The position numbers and the translations under genes were made by a program. The notes below the pieces were generated by a model. It worked only from the letters and a program-made list of their open reading frames with translations. It was not told the DNA's origin and did not search any database. Positions 1 to 9,726 of a stretch of DNA of 64,000 nt are shown one piece after another (positions within the stretch are counted from its first letter, which is position 1; each line of letters opens with the position of its first letter). The DNA is from UBA11986 sp963734955 (GTDB taxonomy: Bacteria; Bacteroidota; Ignavibacteria; UBA10030; UBA6906): the NCBI GenBank assembly GCA_963734955.1, contig CAVTJO010000008.1:124001-188000 (forward strand). The letters run 5' to 3'.

Positions 1-26
1 TACAATAGTTCATCGTGAGGAAACGC

Positions 27-722
27 ATGAAACAGGTTTGTGTAATTGTGCTGGCATTGAGTGTATGGACTCTTTCTGTAACAGCTCAGCCAAAACTGAA
101 AATCATGGAAGGGTCGACGTTTGATCTTGGGAAGATTGAACGCGGCACTGTCGCCACAAAACGGCTTACACTCAAGAATATCGGCAACCAGAAATTGGAT
201 ATCGGCAACGTCGAGGTCTCGTGCGGTTGCACGGGTACCGTGGTTTCAAACAAGGAGCTCAAAAGCGGTGATACGACCTCATTGCTCATCACATTCAACT
301 CAAAGAATTTCACCGGCACCGTTCACAAGACCGTGACAGTCAACTCCAATGCAGATGGGGCACCGCGGACGCTCATCGAGTTTACGGCCACTGTTGTCGA
401 GGATCTTGCCTTTACACCCATGCAGTTCTATTTCAAAGACGCGGAGGTTGGCCGGAAGAGTACCGCAACCATCAGCGTGAAGAATGAGAGTACCAAGGAG
501 TTGATGATTACCGGCTATAGGACACAGCTTGAAAGCTTCGTGATCAAGTACCCACCCAAGGCCATTGCCCCCGGTGAAAGCATGGAGCTCACTGCCGAGT
601 TCACACCGAAGAAGGCAGTGCCCGTCCTGAGCGATGGAGTCTTCATAACCACCTCGAGCCACGCGCAGTCGGAGGTGTACATCTACATCTTCGGGAATGT
701 CAAAGAATTCAAGTTTGAGTAG
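27..722 (+). CDS. DUF1573 domain exported protein
   Basis: The predicted product is about 231 residues. It starts with a basic Met-Lys and a hydrophobic segment ending in TAQ, a plausible signal peptide, so it is expected in the periplasm or cell surface. Two Ig-like halves follow. The first holds the FDLGKIERG and VSCGCTG motifs typical of DUF1573 (GxI...CGCT); the second is the repeated sandwich. I chose ATG 27 because GAGGA lies 6 bases upstream; an in-frame GTG at 15 would add four basic residues and also gives a good signal peptide. Molecular function is unknown for the family; in FCB bacteria these are common envelope proteins. The window begins just before the gene, so upstream context is not visible. 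Confidence 0.8.
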   Translation: MKQVCVIVLALSVWTLSVTAQPKLKIMEGSTFDLGKIERGTVATKRLTLKNIGNQKLDIGNVEVSCGCTGTVVSNKELKSGDTTSLLITFNSKNFTGTVHKTVTVNSNADGAPRTLIEFTATVVEDLAFTPMQFYFKDAEVGRKSTATISVKNESTKELMITGYRTQLESFVIKYPPKAIAPGESMELTAEFTPKKAVPVLSDGVFITTSSHAQSEVYIYIFGNVKEFKFE

Positions 723-884
723 CCATCTTATCGGATGACATAGGCAGCGCGATCGTGGCTGTCCGCCGAGGTGGGTCATTCATTCCGTGCCAACCGGCTC
801 GCGGATCTTTTAAGTCTCTCCTTCATGTAGTATATTGTTCCTGACTTCATTTTCCCGGGACATTCTTTTCCACCCTTGTTCACT

Positions 885-2096
885 ATGGCAACAAACCATC
901 AACGCGAAGCTGTGATTGTTCTCGCGCTTCGCACGCCCGTCGGCAAATACGGAGGCGTGCTGCGCGATGTAAGACCCGACGACCTCGGAGCTCTCGTCAT
1001 CAGAGCGGTTGTTGCGAAGACAAAGATTGACCCGTCGCTGATCGATGATGTGATTTTGGGGTGCGCAAACCAGGCGGGGGAGGATAACCGGAATGTTGGG
1101 AGAATGAGTGCTCTGCTTGCCGGGCTCCCGCAAAGTGTTCCTGCCAACACCATCAATCGGCTTTGTGGTTCGAGTCTTGATGCAATCATCCAGGCTGCCC
1201 GCGCAATCTGGTCGGGAGATGCAGAGGTGATCATTGCCGGAGGAGTTGAGAGCATGAGTCGTGCGCCGTACTCAGTCCCGAAAAACCAGAGCGGCACGTT
1301 TGGTAATCTCACCGCGTACGATACGGCGCTTGGCTGGCGGCATCCGAATCCAAAAATGGAAAGCCTGTTTCCACTCGAGAGCATGGGCGAGACGGCCGAG
1401 AATATTGCGGAGAAATATGGGATCAGCCGGAGAGAACAGGATGATTTTGCCCTTGCCAGTCACACGAAGGCTGTTGCAGCGCAATCCAACGGCAGATTCT
1501 CAGAAGAGATCGTGCCCGTCAGCATACCCGGGAAAAAGGACCGAGCGACAATAGTCGACAGGGACGAAGGTCCACGTTCGGACACGACACCTGAAAAACT
1601 CTCGACACTTCAACCGGTCTTCCGGAAGGGTGGCTCTGTCACCGCGGGTAACTCGTCCTCGTTGAACGATGGAGCGTCTGCGCTGCTAATCATGAGCAAC
1701 GAGAGGGGAAGACAGCTTGGACTCAAGCCGATGGCACGAATTATCTCGTCGGGTGTGGCGGGAGTTGATCCCCGGTTTATGGGAATCGGCCCCGTGCCGG
1801 CAACACAGAAGGCCCTCGCCAAAGCCGGCCTGACGATCAGGGATATGGACGTGATTGAGCTGAACGAAGCGTTTGCTGCACAGTCAATTGCGGTTGTGCG
1901 TGATCTGCAAATCCCGATCGGGAAGCTTAATCCCAATGGCGGAGCAATTGCGCTCGGGCATCCGCTCGGTTGCAGCGGGGCCAGAATCATGACAACGCTC
2001 CTCCATGAAATGCAGCGACGCGATTCGCGCTACGGTCTTGCTACAATGTGTATTGGTGTAGGGCAGGGAATAGCAGCGGTAATCGAAAGAGTATAA
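885..2096 (+). CDS. Acetyl-CoA acyltransferase (thiolase)
   Basis: A full-length (about 403 aa) thiolase of the acetyl-CoA acetyltransferase/3-ketoacyl-CoA thiolase family. It carries the nucleophile motif NRLCGSSLDA (Cys about residue 94), GGVESMSRAPY, NEAFAAQ, the GHPLGCSGAR histidine motif and the C-terminal CIGVGQG cysteine motif. All catalytic residues of the family are present, so it should catalyse reversible thiolytic cleavage or Claisen condensation of acyl-CoAs. Substrate (acetoacetyl-CoA, longer ketoacyl-CoA or 3-oxoadipyl-CoA) cannot be told from sequence alone. I used ATG 885 rather than TTG 876. The 160-base upstream gap has a TATATT at about 831-836 but no convincing -35 box. 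No beta-oxidation partner genes adjoin it. Confidence 0.9.
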   Translation: MATNHQREAVIVLALRTPVGKYGGVLRDVRPDDLGALVIRAVVAKTKIDPSLIDDVILGCANQAGEDNRNVGRMSALLAGLPQSVPANTINRLCGSSLDAIIQAARAIWSGDAEVIIAGGVESMSRAPYSVPKNQSGTFGNLTAYDTALGWRHPNPKMESLFPLESMGETAENIAEKYGISRREQDDFALASHTKAVAAQSNGRFSEEIVPVSIPGKKDRATIVDRDEGPRSDTTPEKLSTLQPVFRKGGSVTAGNSSSLNDGASALLIMSNERGRQLGLKPMARIISSGVAGVDPRFMGIGPVPATQKALAKAGLTIRDMDVIELNEAFAAQSIAVVRDLQIPIGKLNPNGGAIALGHPLGCSGARIMTTLLHEMQRRDSRYGLATMCIGVGQGIAAVIERV

Positions 2097-2183
2097 GGCT
2101 CTTCATTCATCGATCTCCCCATCTCCGGAATTCGAAGCCTGTAACCGAGGGGGATTTCCCGACAATCTCCACGAGGCAACAGT

Positions 2184-3975
2184 ATGAAAGTAACGTCTTG
2201 CTCTTTTCTTATCCTCGTAGCGTTGGCCTTTTGCGGATTCAGTCTGCCTGTGGATGACAACCTGGGGGCTGGATTGGTCAACAGTTCTTCGGACAGAGTT
2301 GTCATTTCCGATGTGATGAACAATGTCAATGTTCTTGAACATGATGATCATGGCGTGCACCAGAGGACAGTGAACCTCGACAGTTTTCCTCTCTTCACAG
2401 GTTTCCCGACTCACATTTCCGGCTCATCAATCGAGGGCGGTATCGTCTGCAACATGGACAGCGATCCAGACCTCGAAATTGTGTACAACATCGGGTTCAC
2501 AGTTCAGGCGTGGAATCTCGATGGTACCCCCGTCCCGGGATGGCCGAAGACAGTTGCTTCGTATGCACTCGAAGGTGCGCCCGCGTACGGTGATATCGAC
2601 GGAGATGGTCAACCCGAGATCGTCGTGACGAACCACGGCCTTACCTCAGGGGGATTAATTTATGCGTTCAGGAAGAACGGTGATATCGTTCCCGGATTCC
2701 CGATCAACCATGGCTATTCGTCTCGAACACCGGTGCTCGCCGATCTTAATGGTGACGGGGCGATGGAGATTGTCGTGAACAAGCGTTTGAGCAGTGCCGG
2801 CGAAGTGTGGGTGTACAAAGGCAACGGCACGGTCTATCCCGGTTGGCCGAAGCCCATCGGGCACGTCCCGGCGTCAAGTGCCGCGGTCGGCGACCTGACC
2901 GGCGATGGCGTACCGGAGGTTGTGGCGGAGTCCTATACCGCCCTGTATGCGTGGAAAGCAAATGGAGACACACTCCCCGGGTTTCCGTTCTATATGCCCA
3001 ATAGTGCAACGAACTCATACTCATCTCCTGTGCTGGCAGATATCGATCGTGATGGATATAAGGAAATCATTTTTGGAACGCATGTTCTTACCGGAGGGGG
3101 ATATGTGTTTGCTTTGAAAAAGGACGGCACCCAGCTGGCAGGATGGCCACAGGTAACTTCGCAATGGATATATGGTCCACCAGCAGTTGCATATATCGAT
3201 GCCGACACGGTCCTCGACATTGCGATTGGTGATCAGGTGCTGAGTGGGGTCCCTTCTGATTACTTGTATGCATGGAACGCGAACGGGTCGCCACTCCAGG
3301 GTTTTCCCGTGGGACCTCTGAACGCCATCAACAATCAGGTCGCCGTTGGTGATCTTGACAATGACGGGATGATGGAGTTGATGGTTGACGACAATACCTC
3401 TGCCGGAGTCTACCTCGCGTTCAATCATGACGGCACGCCGCTCAACGGCTGGCCGATAACAGCAACCGGAACGACGTTCTTCAACATGCCCTGTCTCACC
3501 GACATCAACCGGGATGGTATTCTGGATATTGTCGGCGCATCCAGGGAGGGGACAACAACCACATTCACAAATGTCTACCTGTGGAACACTGGCATTCCGT
3601 ACAACCGCGGCAGAATGGCGGTTCCAGTATGGCAGTACAACGTCATGCACAACGGCGTCTACGGTGAGCCGGCCCTTGTAAGCGTGAACGGATGTGCAGA
3701 GAGATCCGATCACAGATTTCCATTTGTTGCAGAACTATCCAAACCCATTCAATCCAACAACAACGTTCCGCTTCCAGTTACCAGCCTCTTCGACGGTTTC
3801 CCTCTCAGTGTATGACATGCTCGGTCGTATGGTTGCATCACTTGTGAATGGAGTACAACCTGCGGGCCCACACATGGTGACTTGGAATGCTTCCGTCTTC
3901 TCGAGCGGGATTTACTACTATCGATTACAAATCGGGAGGGTCGCCGCAACCGGTAAACTCGTCCTTCTCAAATAA
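2184..3975 (+). CDS. FG-GAP repeat T9SS cargo, frameshifted
   Basis: A secreted beta-propeller protein. The N-terminus is a signal peptide. About seven FG-GAP/VCBS repeats with calcium-loop signatures follow (GDIDGDGQPE, ADLNGDGAME, GDLTGDGVPE, ADIDRDGYKE, GDLDNDGMME, TDINRDGILD). The C-terminus is a type A T9SS sorting domain starting QNYPNPFNP and ending in a YRL...GKLVLLK strand, as expected for export through the type IX system. The reading frame breaks just before the sorting domain: the first frame runs to 3815, and the domain is read from about 3691 in the next frame. Removing one G from the GG at 3690-3691 restores one uninterrupted protein (VSVNDVQRDP...), so I annotate a single gene of about 597 aa with a probable 1-base insertion. 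Function beyond secretion and possible adhesion is unknown. Confidence 0.75.
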
Positions 3976-4050
3976 CGAATGCCGAAGCCGCCCTGTTTCA
4001 CCCATTTTCTAAGTGGTAAAGAAGGTTCGCTCATCTTCCTGGAGAATCTC

Positions 4051-7000
4051 ATGAAGTCCTTTCTCTCTATGACGTTTGTTACGCTGTTACTTGTCGGCCA
4101 CCCTGTTCTCGCTGATGACAAAGAGTCCGATGAAAGCAAGTCCAAGGATCCGCTGTCGACGGAGACGTTCAACGGTCTGAAGTTTCGCTCGATCGGACCA
4201 GCGGTTACTTCGGGCCGTGTTGTCGATTTTGCAGTCAACTCCGGCGACCGCAGTCAATATTATGTAGCATCCGCTTCCGGAGGTGTGTGGAAGACGATCA
4301 ACGCAGGCGTCACATGGGAGCCGGTCTTCGATGGGGAAGGTTCGTATTCAATCGGATGCATTGCAATGGATCCGAACAATCCCTTTGTCATTTGGGTTGG
4401 AACCGGCGAGAACAACAGCCAGCGAAGTGTTTCGTACGGCGACGGCGTGTATCGATCCGGAGATGGGGGAAAAAGCTGGGAGAATGTGGGGCTGAAATCA
4501 TCCGAGCATATAGGGAAGATCCTCATTGATCCGCGCAATTCCGGCGTTGTCTATGTCGCTGCGCAGGGACCATTGTGGGGTCCCGGCGGCGATCGCGGGC
4601 TCTACAAGACAACCGATGCCGGAAAGAACTGGACCTCCTCCTTGAAGATCAGTGAGAACACCGGTGTGACCGATGTAGTCATGGATGCTCGTGACCCGGA
4701 CGTTCTTTATGCGGCGTCGTACCAGCGCCGGAGGCATGTGTGGACATTGATCGATGGAGGACCGGAGTCTGCCATTTACAAATCAGCTGACGGCGGAGCG
4801 ACATGGAAGAAGCTCAAAAGCGGACTACCGAAAGAAGACATGGGTCGCATCGGTCTGGCGATTTCGCCCGTCAATCCGGATGTGGTCTATGCCATTATCG
4901 AGCTGGCGAACCGAAAAGGAGGCTTCTATCGGTCGACTGATCGCGGCGAGACGTGGGAAAAGCGCGGAGACTATGCCGCTGCAAGCGCCCAGTATTACTC
5001 CGAAATCTTCTGCGATCCCAAGGACATCGATCGCGTCTATTCAGTTGATACTCGTCTGCAAGTGACCGACGATGCGGGCAAATCATTCCATGATCTCGGC
5101 GAAAAATCCAAACACGTCGACAATCACGCCATCTGGATTGATCCTCACAACACGAATTACTATCTCGTCGGATGTGATGGAGGTGTTTACGAGACCTTCG
5201 ACCGCGGTGAGAACTGGTCGTTCAAAAGCAATCTCCCTGTTACTCAATTCTATCGTGTTGCAGTCGATAACGCGACTCCGTTCTACAACGTTTATGGCGG
5301 GACGCAGGATAACTTCTCGCTGGGCGGACCGTCGAGGACGACGAGCGCCACCGGCATAGAGAATGCCGACTGGATTGTGACCGCCACCGGTGATGGATTT
5401 GTGACGCGCATTGATCCTGAAGATCCCAATGTTGTGTATTCCGAATCGCAGTACGGCGGGTTGGTCCGCTACGACAAGAAGAGTGGCGAGATCATGGGGA
5501 TCAGGCCACAGGAAGGGAAGGGTGAGGCTCCGTATCGATGGAACTGGGATTCACCGTTGATCATCAGTCCGCATTCACACACACGTCTCTACTTCGCGGC
5601 GAATTTCCTCTTTCGTAGCGATGATCGGGGCAACACCTGGAAGAAAGTCAGCGGTGACCTGACCAGAAAGATTGACCGCAACAAGCTCTCCATCATGGGA
5701 AGAATCTGGGGTGTGGATGCAATTGCAAAGAGTGCTTCCACCTCATTCTACGGAAACATCGTTGCACTCGTTGAATCGTCGATCAAGGAAGGATTGCTCT
5801 ACGTGGGAACAGATGACGGGCTCATACAGGTAACCGAGGACGGCGGAGCAAATTGGAAAAAGATAGAAAAGTTTCCAGACGTTCCCGACATGACATATGT
5901 GAGCTATCTTGTCGCGTCGCAACATGACGCGAGGACGATTTACGCTGCGTTCGATAATCACCAGAACGCCGACTTCCATCCCTATCTTTTGAAAAGTGAT
6001 GACGCGGGAAAGTCATGGACTTCCATCAAGGGGAATCTGCCTGAGAAGGGAACGGTCTACTCAATTGCAGAAGACCATGTGAACAAGAATCTTCTTTTCG
6101 CGGGAACGGAATACGGGGTATTCTTTACGATCGATGGCGGGAAGAAGTGGGTTCAACTCAAGGGCGGTCTCCCTACAATAGCGGTCCGGGACATTGCGAT
6201 ACAGAAGCGTGAAAACGATCTGGTGCTCGGCACATTCGGCAGGGGGTTCTACGTTCTTGACGACTACTCGCCGTTGCGGATGCTGACCCCTGCAATGCTT
6301 GCGTCCGAAAGCCAGCTTTTCCCGGTCAAGAACTCTTTGATGTATGTCGAATCACGACCCTACGGCCTGAAAGGGAAGGCATTTCTCGGTGAGTCGTTCT
6401 ACACTGCTGACAATCCACCGTTCGGTGCCACTTTCACATATTATCTCAAGGAATCACTCAAAACAAAGAAGCAACTCCGGCAGGAACGTGAGAAGGAGAT
6501 GCTGAAGAACAAGGAAACCCCTCCGTACCCGGCATATGAAGAACTTCGCGCTGAGGATGAGGAGGGAACGCCGACGGTTATCCTGACTGTAACGGATGAG
6601 GCGGGCAATGTTGTGCGCACTCTCGAGGGGCCGACTACAAAAGGGATGAATCGCGTTGCCTGGGATCTGCGCTATGCACCGCTGACTCCAGCAAAATTGA
6701 AACCTGCGGAACCGGATCCATTCACCGAACCCGACCAGTCTCCCCTGGCAATGCCCGGGACCTATAACGTGAGTACTGCGAAGCGGGTGAACGGCGTTGT
6801 TACACAACTGTCGGGATCTCAGACCTTCTCCACCTCGGTGCTTGGCGTTGCCGCACTCCCGGCGTCGGACAGAAAGGCACTGGTTGCCTTCCAGCAGAAA
6901 GTCGCAAGACTGCAGCGGGCAGTCCTCGGTGCTTCGCGATCGGTCGACGAGTTGAAGAACCGGATTGATTTCATCAAGATGGCGCTGCTCAACATTCAGG

Positions 7001-7341
7001 CTCCGACGACGAAGCTTCGTGATGACGTGGCCAGGCTTGAGTCGAATGTTGCTGACATGATCCGCACGCTGCGCGGCGATCGAACCCTCAGTTCCCGGAA
7101 CGAGCCGACGCCTCCATCCATCACCGATCGCGTCAACGGCATCGTGGACGACCAATGGCAATCCACCGGGGCCCCGACGCAAACGCAAATCGACGCGTAC
7201 AATATTGCTGGTGATGAATTCACACCCCTGCTGGCAAGGCTTCACACACTTGTGGAAACCGATCTTAAAAACATCGAGGCGACGATGGAGACTCTGGATG
7301 CCCCATGGACCCCAGGAAGGATACCTGACTGGAAAAAGTAA
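4051..7341 (+). CDS. Secreted BNR/Asp-box (VPS10-like) protein
   Basis: A long exported protein (about 1096 aa). ATG 4051 follows GGAGAA at 4041 and starts a clean signal peptide ending in VLADD; a further upstream ATG (3979) is less likely. The body holds about ten Asp-box/BNR motifs of the S-x-D-x-G-x-x-W kind (SGDGGKSWE, TTDAGKNWT, SADGGATWK, STDRGETWE, SDDRGNTWK, TEDGGANWK, SDDAGKSWT, TIDGGKKWV). This predicts one or two seven- to ten-bladed propellers like the sortilin/VPS10 or photosystem II HCF136-type fold. A Ig-like piece (VILTVTDEAGNVVRTLEGP) and a helical C-terminal stretch follow. No T9SS sorting domain is visible. Enzymatic activity is not predictable; sialidase annotation would be unsafe because catalytic residues are not recognisable. 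Confidence 0.8.
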   Translation: MKSFLSMTFVTLLLVGHPVLADDKESDESKSKDPLSTETFNGLKFRSIGPAVTSGRVVDFAVNSGDRSQYYVASASGGVWKTINAGVTWEPVFDGEGSYSIGCIAMDPNNPFVIWVGTGENNSQRSVSYGDGVYRSGDGGKSWENVGLKSSEHIGKILIDPRNSGVVYVAAQGPLWGPGGDRGLYKTTDAGKNWTSSLKISENTGVTDVVMDARDPDVLYAASYQRRRHVWTLIDGGPESAIYKSADGGATWKKLKSGLPKEDMGRIGLAISPVNPDVVYAIIELANRKGGFYRSTDRGETWEKRGDYAAASAQYYSEIFCDPKDIDRVYSVDTRLQVTDDAGKSFHDLGEKSKHVDNHAIWIDPHNTNYYLVGCDGGVYETFDRGENWSFKSNLPVTQFYRVAVDNATPFYNVYGGTQDNFSLGGPSRTTSATGIENADWIVTATGDGFVTRIDPEDPNVVYSESQYGGLVRYDKKSGEIMGIRPQEGKGEAPYRWNWDSPLIISPHSHTRLYFAANFLFRSDDRGNTWKKVSGDLTRKIDRNKLSIMGRIWGVDAIAKSASTSFYGNIVALVESSIKEGLLYVGTDDGLIQVTEDGGANWKKIEKFPDVPDMTYVSYLVASQHDARTIYAAFDNHQNADFHPYLLKSDDAGKSWTSIKGNLPEKGTVYSIAEDHVNKNLLFAGTEYGVFFTIDGGKKWVQLKGGLPTIAVRDIAIQKRENDLVLGTFGRGFYVLDDYSPLRMLTPAMLASESQLFPVKNSLMYVESRPYGLKGKAFLGESFYTADNPPFGATFTYYLKESLKTKKQLRQEREKEMLKNKETPPYPAYEELRAEDEEGTPTVILTVTDEAGNVVRTLEGPTTKGMNRVAWDLRYAPLTPAKLKPAEPDPFTEPDQSPLAMPGTYNVSTAKRVNGVVTQLSGSQTFSTSVLGVAALPASDRKALVAFQQKVARLQRAVLGASRSVDELKNRIDFIKMALLNIQAPTTKLRDDVARLESNVADMIRTLRGDRTLSSRNEPTPPSITDRVNGIVDDQWQSTGAPTQTQIDAYNIAGDEFTPLLARLHTLVETDLKNIEATMETLDAPWTPGRIPDWKK

Positions 7342-7968
7342 TGAGCAAGAAGGAGACGAGACGATTTTTCTCCAATCCCGGGAATCTTATTCTCCTGAGT
7401 CTGGCTTTTGCGGTGCTGGTGGTCCATTTGCTTGTCAACCCTTTCGGTGCATACGGGTACTTCAGGGACGAGTTGTACTACATAGCCTGTTCAGACCGTC
7501 TCGCGGCGGGTTATGTGGACCAACCGCCATTCTCCATCTTTGTCCTCGCGTTGAACCGAGTGCTTTTCGGCGATTCACTGTTTGCGCTGCGACTTCCAGC
7601 GGCGTTCGCAAGTGCTGTAACTGTTTTTTTTACGGGCATGATGGCACGTGAACTCGGTGGTAACCGGTTTGCACAGGTCCTGATGGCTCTGGCGGTCATT
7701 GTCTCGCCGATCTATCTTGGCTTCTGTTCCATCTTCTCGATGAATGCGTTACTGGATCTGGGGCCCGCGCCAGTACACAGGGGAGATGGCGATAATTCTT
7801 GGAGGCAATCCGGAGGATCACAGGCAAAGCTTTGAACAGGTTGTCGTCGCCGATACGGTATCATCTGCCTATTGCATGCCCTATGAGAATCACTTGACGA
7901 TCACCGTATGCAAACGATTGAAGAAGCCGCTCGGCGAACTCTGGCCCCGGCTCAAACATTATGAATGA
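7341..7968 (+). pseudogene. GT39/ArnT-like glycosyltransferase with internal deletion
   Basis: The first about 135 codons read as the N-terminus of a multi-pass dolichyl-phosphate-mannose/ArnT-type glycosyltransferase: two membrane segments with the loop GYFRDELYYIACSDRLAAGYVDQPP, which carries the acidic DE pair of the family. At about 7744-7760 the frame changes and the remaining codons (7744-7968) read WIWGPRQYTGE...GGNPEDHRQSF...CMPYEN...TVCKRLKKPLGELWP, which resembles the soluble C-terminal tail of such proteins. Family members are usually about 500 aa; roughly 300 aa, including most membrane helices, are missing. It starts inside the stop of the preceding gene (TAATG). It is either a decayed gene or a collapsed assembly; either way no intact enzyme can be made from this sequence. 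Confidence 0.7.
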
Positions 7969-8007
7969 ATGTCTCCAAGTTCTTCATACAATTGGAGGAG
8001 CAAACAA

Positions 8008-8424
8008 GTGAGGATCAGTGCTCGTGTACAGAATGCAGGGGGAAAGCATCAAGTGGTCTTGAAAACCAACGGCCTCGTACATGGTATCGACATCCCGCCC
8101 AAATCTTCCGGGTCCGGATCAAGTGTGAATGGAGGCGAGTTGCTGTTCCTTGCCTTGGCCACCTGCTATTGCAATGATGTCTACCGTGAGGCTGCAAAGC
8201 GGGGGATGGCGGTTGGGAGTGTTGAGGTGGAGGTTGAGGGCGAATTCGGCGCGGAAGGAGATCCCGCAACCGGCATCACTTACAAAGCAAAAGTGGCTGC
8301 GCACGGCACCGAACAGAATATCAAGGATTTGCTACGGCACACAGATACCGTTGCCGAGATTCAGAACACACTGAGGAGGTCAACACCGGTGTTGCTGAGC
8401 CACATTGAAGTATACGTTGTCTAA
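8008..8424 (+). CDS. OsmC-like protein
   Basis: A 138-aa OsmC/Ohr-superfamily protein. GTG 8008 is chosen because GGAGGA lies at 7994-7999 and because the OsmC fold begins there; an in-frame ATG at 7969 would add 13 unrelated residues. The N-terminal sheet (VQNAGGKHQVVLKTNG), a SSVNGGELLFLALATCYCNDVYREAAKRG central helix with cysteines at the position of the second redox Cys, and the C-terminal strand VLLSHIEVYVV are recognisable. The first peroxidatic cysteine of classical Ohr/OsmC is not obvious, so peroxidase activity is uncertain. The 228-base gap after it contains a short GC hairpin (8510-8529, CCGCCG/CGGCGG) without a T tract; I see nothing else there. Confidence 0.8.
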   Translation: MRISARVQNAGGKHQVVLKTNGLVHGIDIPPKSSGSGSSVNGGELLFLALATCYCNDVYREAAKRGMAVGSVEVEVEGEFGAEGDPATGITYKAKVAAHGTEQNIKDLLRHTDTVAEIQNTLRRSTPVLLSHIEVYVV

Positions 8425-8652
8425 CAGGACAGCAATTGAGTGGGCTTGGCTGCTTCGGGCGTTGTTTGGTTCTCAGTAATCCATGCAGACACTTGTCAGA
8501 CTGAGCAAGCCGCCGCTTTGAGACGGCGGGATCATGCTGCTCTCGCCATTGTATGTTGGGAATCAATGTGTTACGTTATAATCAAATGCTCACGATGAAC
8601 CTCCCGCAGGGGTACGCGTACAACGATTGCTCTTTCATGAAAGGAGTTTTCG

Positions 8653-9252
8653 ATGCGACTACGTTCGATTTTTTTGTTGACCGTGCTCGCTCTATTCTGC
8701 TCGGGCTGCCTTGTGATGTCGCTCCACCCGTTCTTCACCGATAGCGATGCGGTGTTCGAGAAGTCGCTTCTTGGCACATGGGCGGACAAGTCCGGCAAGT
8801 CGAGCGTCACCTTCAAGCAGTTCGGTGCAAACGCGTACAAGGTGACCTATTTCCAGGGTGAGATTTCCTCCGGATCGGGCGGGAAAAAGGAGGCCGGACA
8901 GCCGGGAGAGTTTGAGGGACATCTCGGGAGAATCAACGGCATGCTTCTGCTGGATTTGTATCCCGACCAGAATTCCTGGGACAGATTGCGCAACGATCTG
9001 CTTGCCATTCACCTTGCGCCCACACATACGATCTCGAAAGTGTGGTTCGAGGGGGATAAGCTTATGATTGCGCGCCTGGATCATGACTGGCTGAGAGACC
9101 TCGTGGCAAAGAATGCGACTGTGGTCGCCCATGAAAAAGTGGAGGACGCCTTTGTGCTCACCGCATCGACGGATGGACTGCGACAATTTCTCAAAATGTA
9201 TGCGTCGGGTCCAAAGGCATTCGGCAGCCCCGATGAGTTTCACCATCAGTAG
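8653..9252 (+). CDS. Putative lipoprotein, unknown family
   Basis: A 199-aa protein with a 17-residue hydrophobic leader ending in CSGC, a good lipobox, so it is probably lipid-anchored in the envelope. A strong SD (AAAGGAG at about 8639) precedes ATG 8653. The mature part is soluble and mixed alpha/beta, with no family motif I recognise. A stretch like GTWADKSGKSSVTFKQFGANAYKVTY resembles lipocalin/avidin-like strand patterns (GxW ... V), which is only suggestive. It opens a group of three closely spaced genes (next start 18 bases downstream), so it may act with the following membrane proteins. Confidence 0.65.
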   Translation: MRLRSIFLLTVLALFCSGCLVMSLHPFFTDSDAVFEKSLLGTWADKSGKSSVTFKQFGANAYKVTYFQGEISSGSGGKKEAGQPGEFEGHLGRINGMLLLDLYPDQNSWDRLRNDLLAIHLAPTHTISKVWFEGDKLMIARLDHDWLRDLVAKNATVVAHEKVEDAFVLTASTDGLRQFLKMYASGPKAFGSPDEFHHQ

Positions 9253-9270
9253 GGACAAATCGCGCAGGGC

Positions 9271-9726
9271 ATGGCAATGAATCGACGCAGCGCCGTTGCC
9301 CGCATTCTCCTGCTCGATGGTGTGCTGTTGCTTGTTGTTGCCGTTCTGTACTTCGTTCTCACCGATCGGGTGATTCAATGGCTTGCGTACAAGCTCACTC
9401 CTGAGCAGTACTCTCTGGTCTCCCCGCAGTTTGTCCTGAACCACATTGCTGTTGGCATCCTGCTCATCCCCCTCGCGCTCACCACGATCTACTGTGCATG
9501 GGGTGTTCGGAAAGGACAGTACTGGTCGAGAGTGGTCAGTGTCATAAATGGTCTCGGTGTTCTCTCGCTTCCTGCAGTTCTTTCCTGGTTCATGGGAATC
9601 CAGTATTACGGCTCCATCCTCTTTCTACTCGCAACAGTGCTGATTATCGCAATTGGTGTCACGATGCTGATTCCTCTCTTCTGGTTCCCGAAAGACGTCG
9701 AACAGGGAGAAGAGTCTCACCAATGA
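9271..9726 (+). CDS. Four-helix integral membrane protein, unknown
   Basis: A 151-aa hydrophobic protein with about four transmembrane segments (residues near 10-30, 55-77, 85-107 and 113-138) and a polar C-terminus ending EQGEESHQ. I do not recognise the family. It follows the lipoprotein gene by 18 bases and its TGA overlaps the ATG of the next gene (ATGA at 9723-9726), which points to translational coupling and a shared role. An in-frame ATG at 9277 is an equally good start. Confidence 0.65.
   Translation: MAMNRRSAVARILLLDGVLLLVVAVLYFVLTDRVIQWLAYKLTPEQYSLVSPQFVLNHIAVGILLIPLALTTIYCAWGVRKGQYWSRVVSVINGLGVLSLPAVLSWFMGIQYYGSILFLLATVLIIAIGVTMLIPLFWFPKDVEQGEESHQ

Noticed and set aside
6454..7245. 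Long minus-strand ORF (263 codons) opposite the BNR gene, and similar ones opposite rpoB, rpoC and the M1 peptidase
   Set aside because: They are antisense shadows with Arg/His/Cys-rich translations and no SD; the + strand genes carry clear family motifs.
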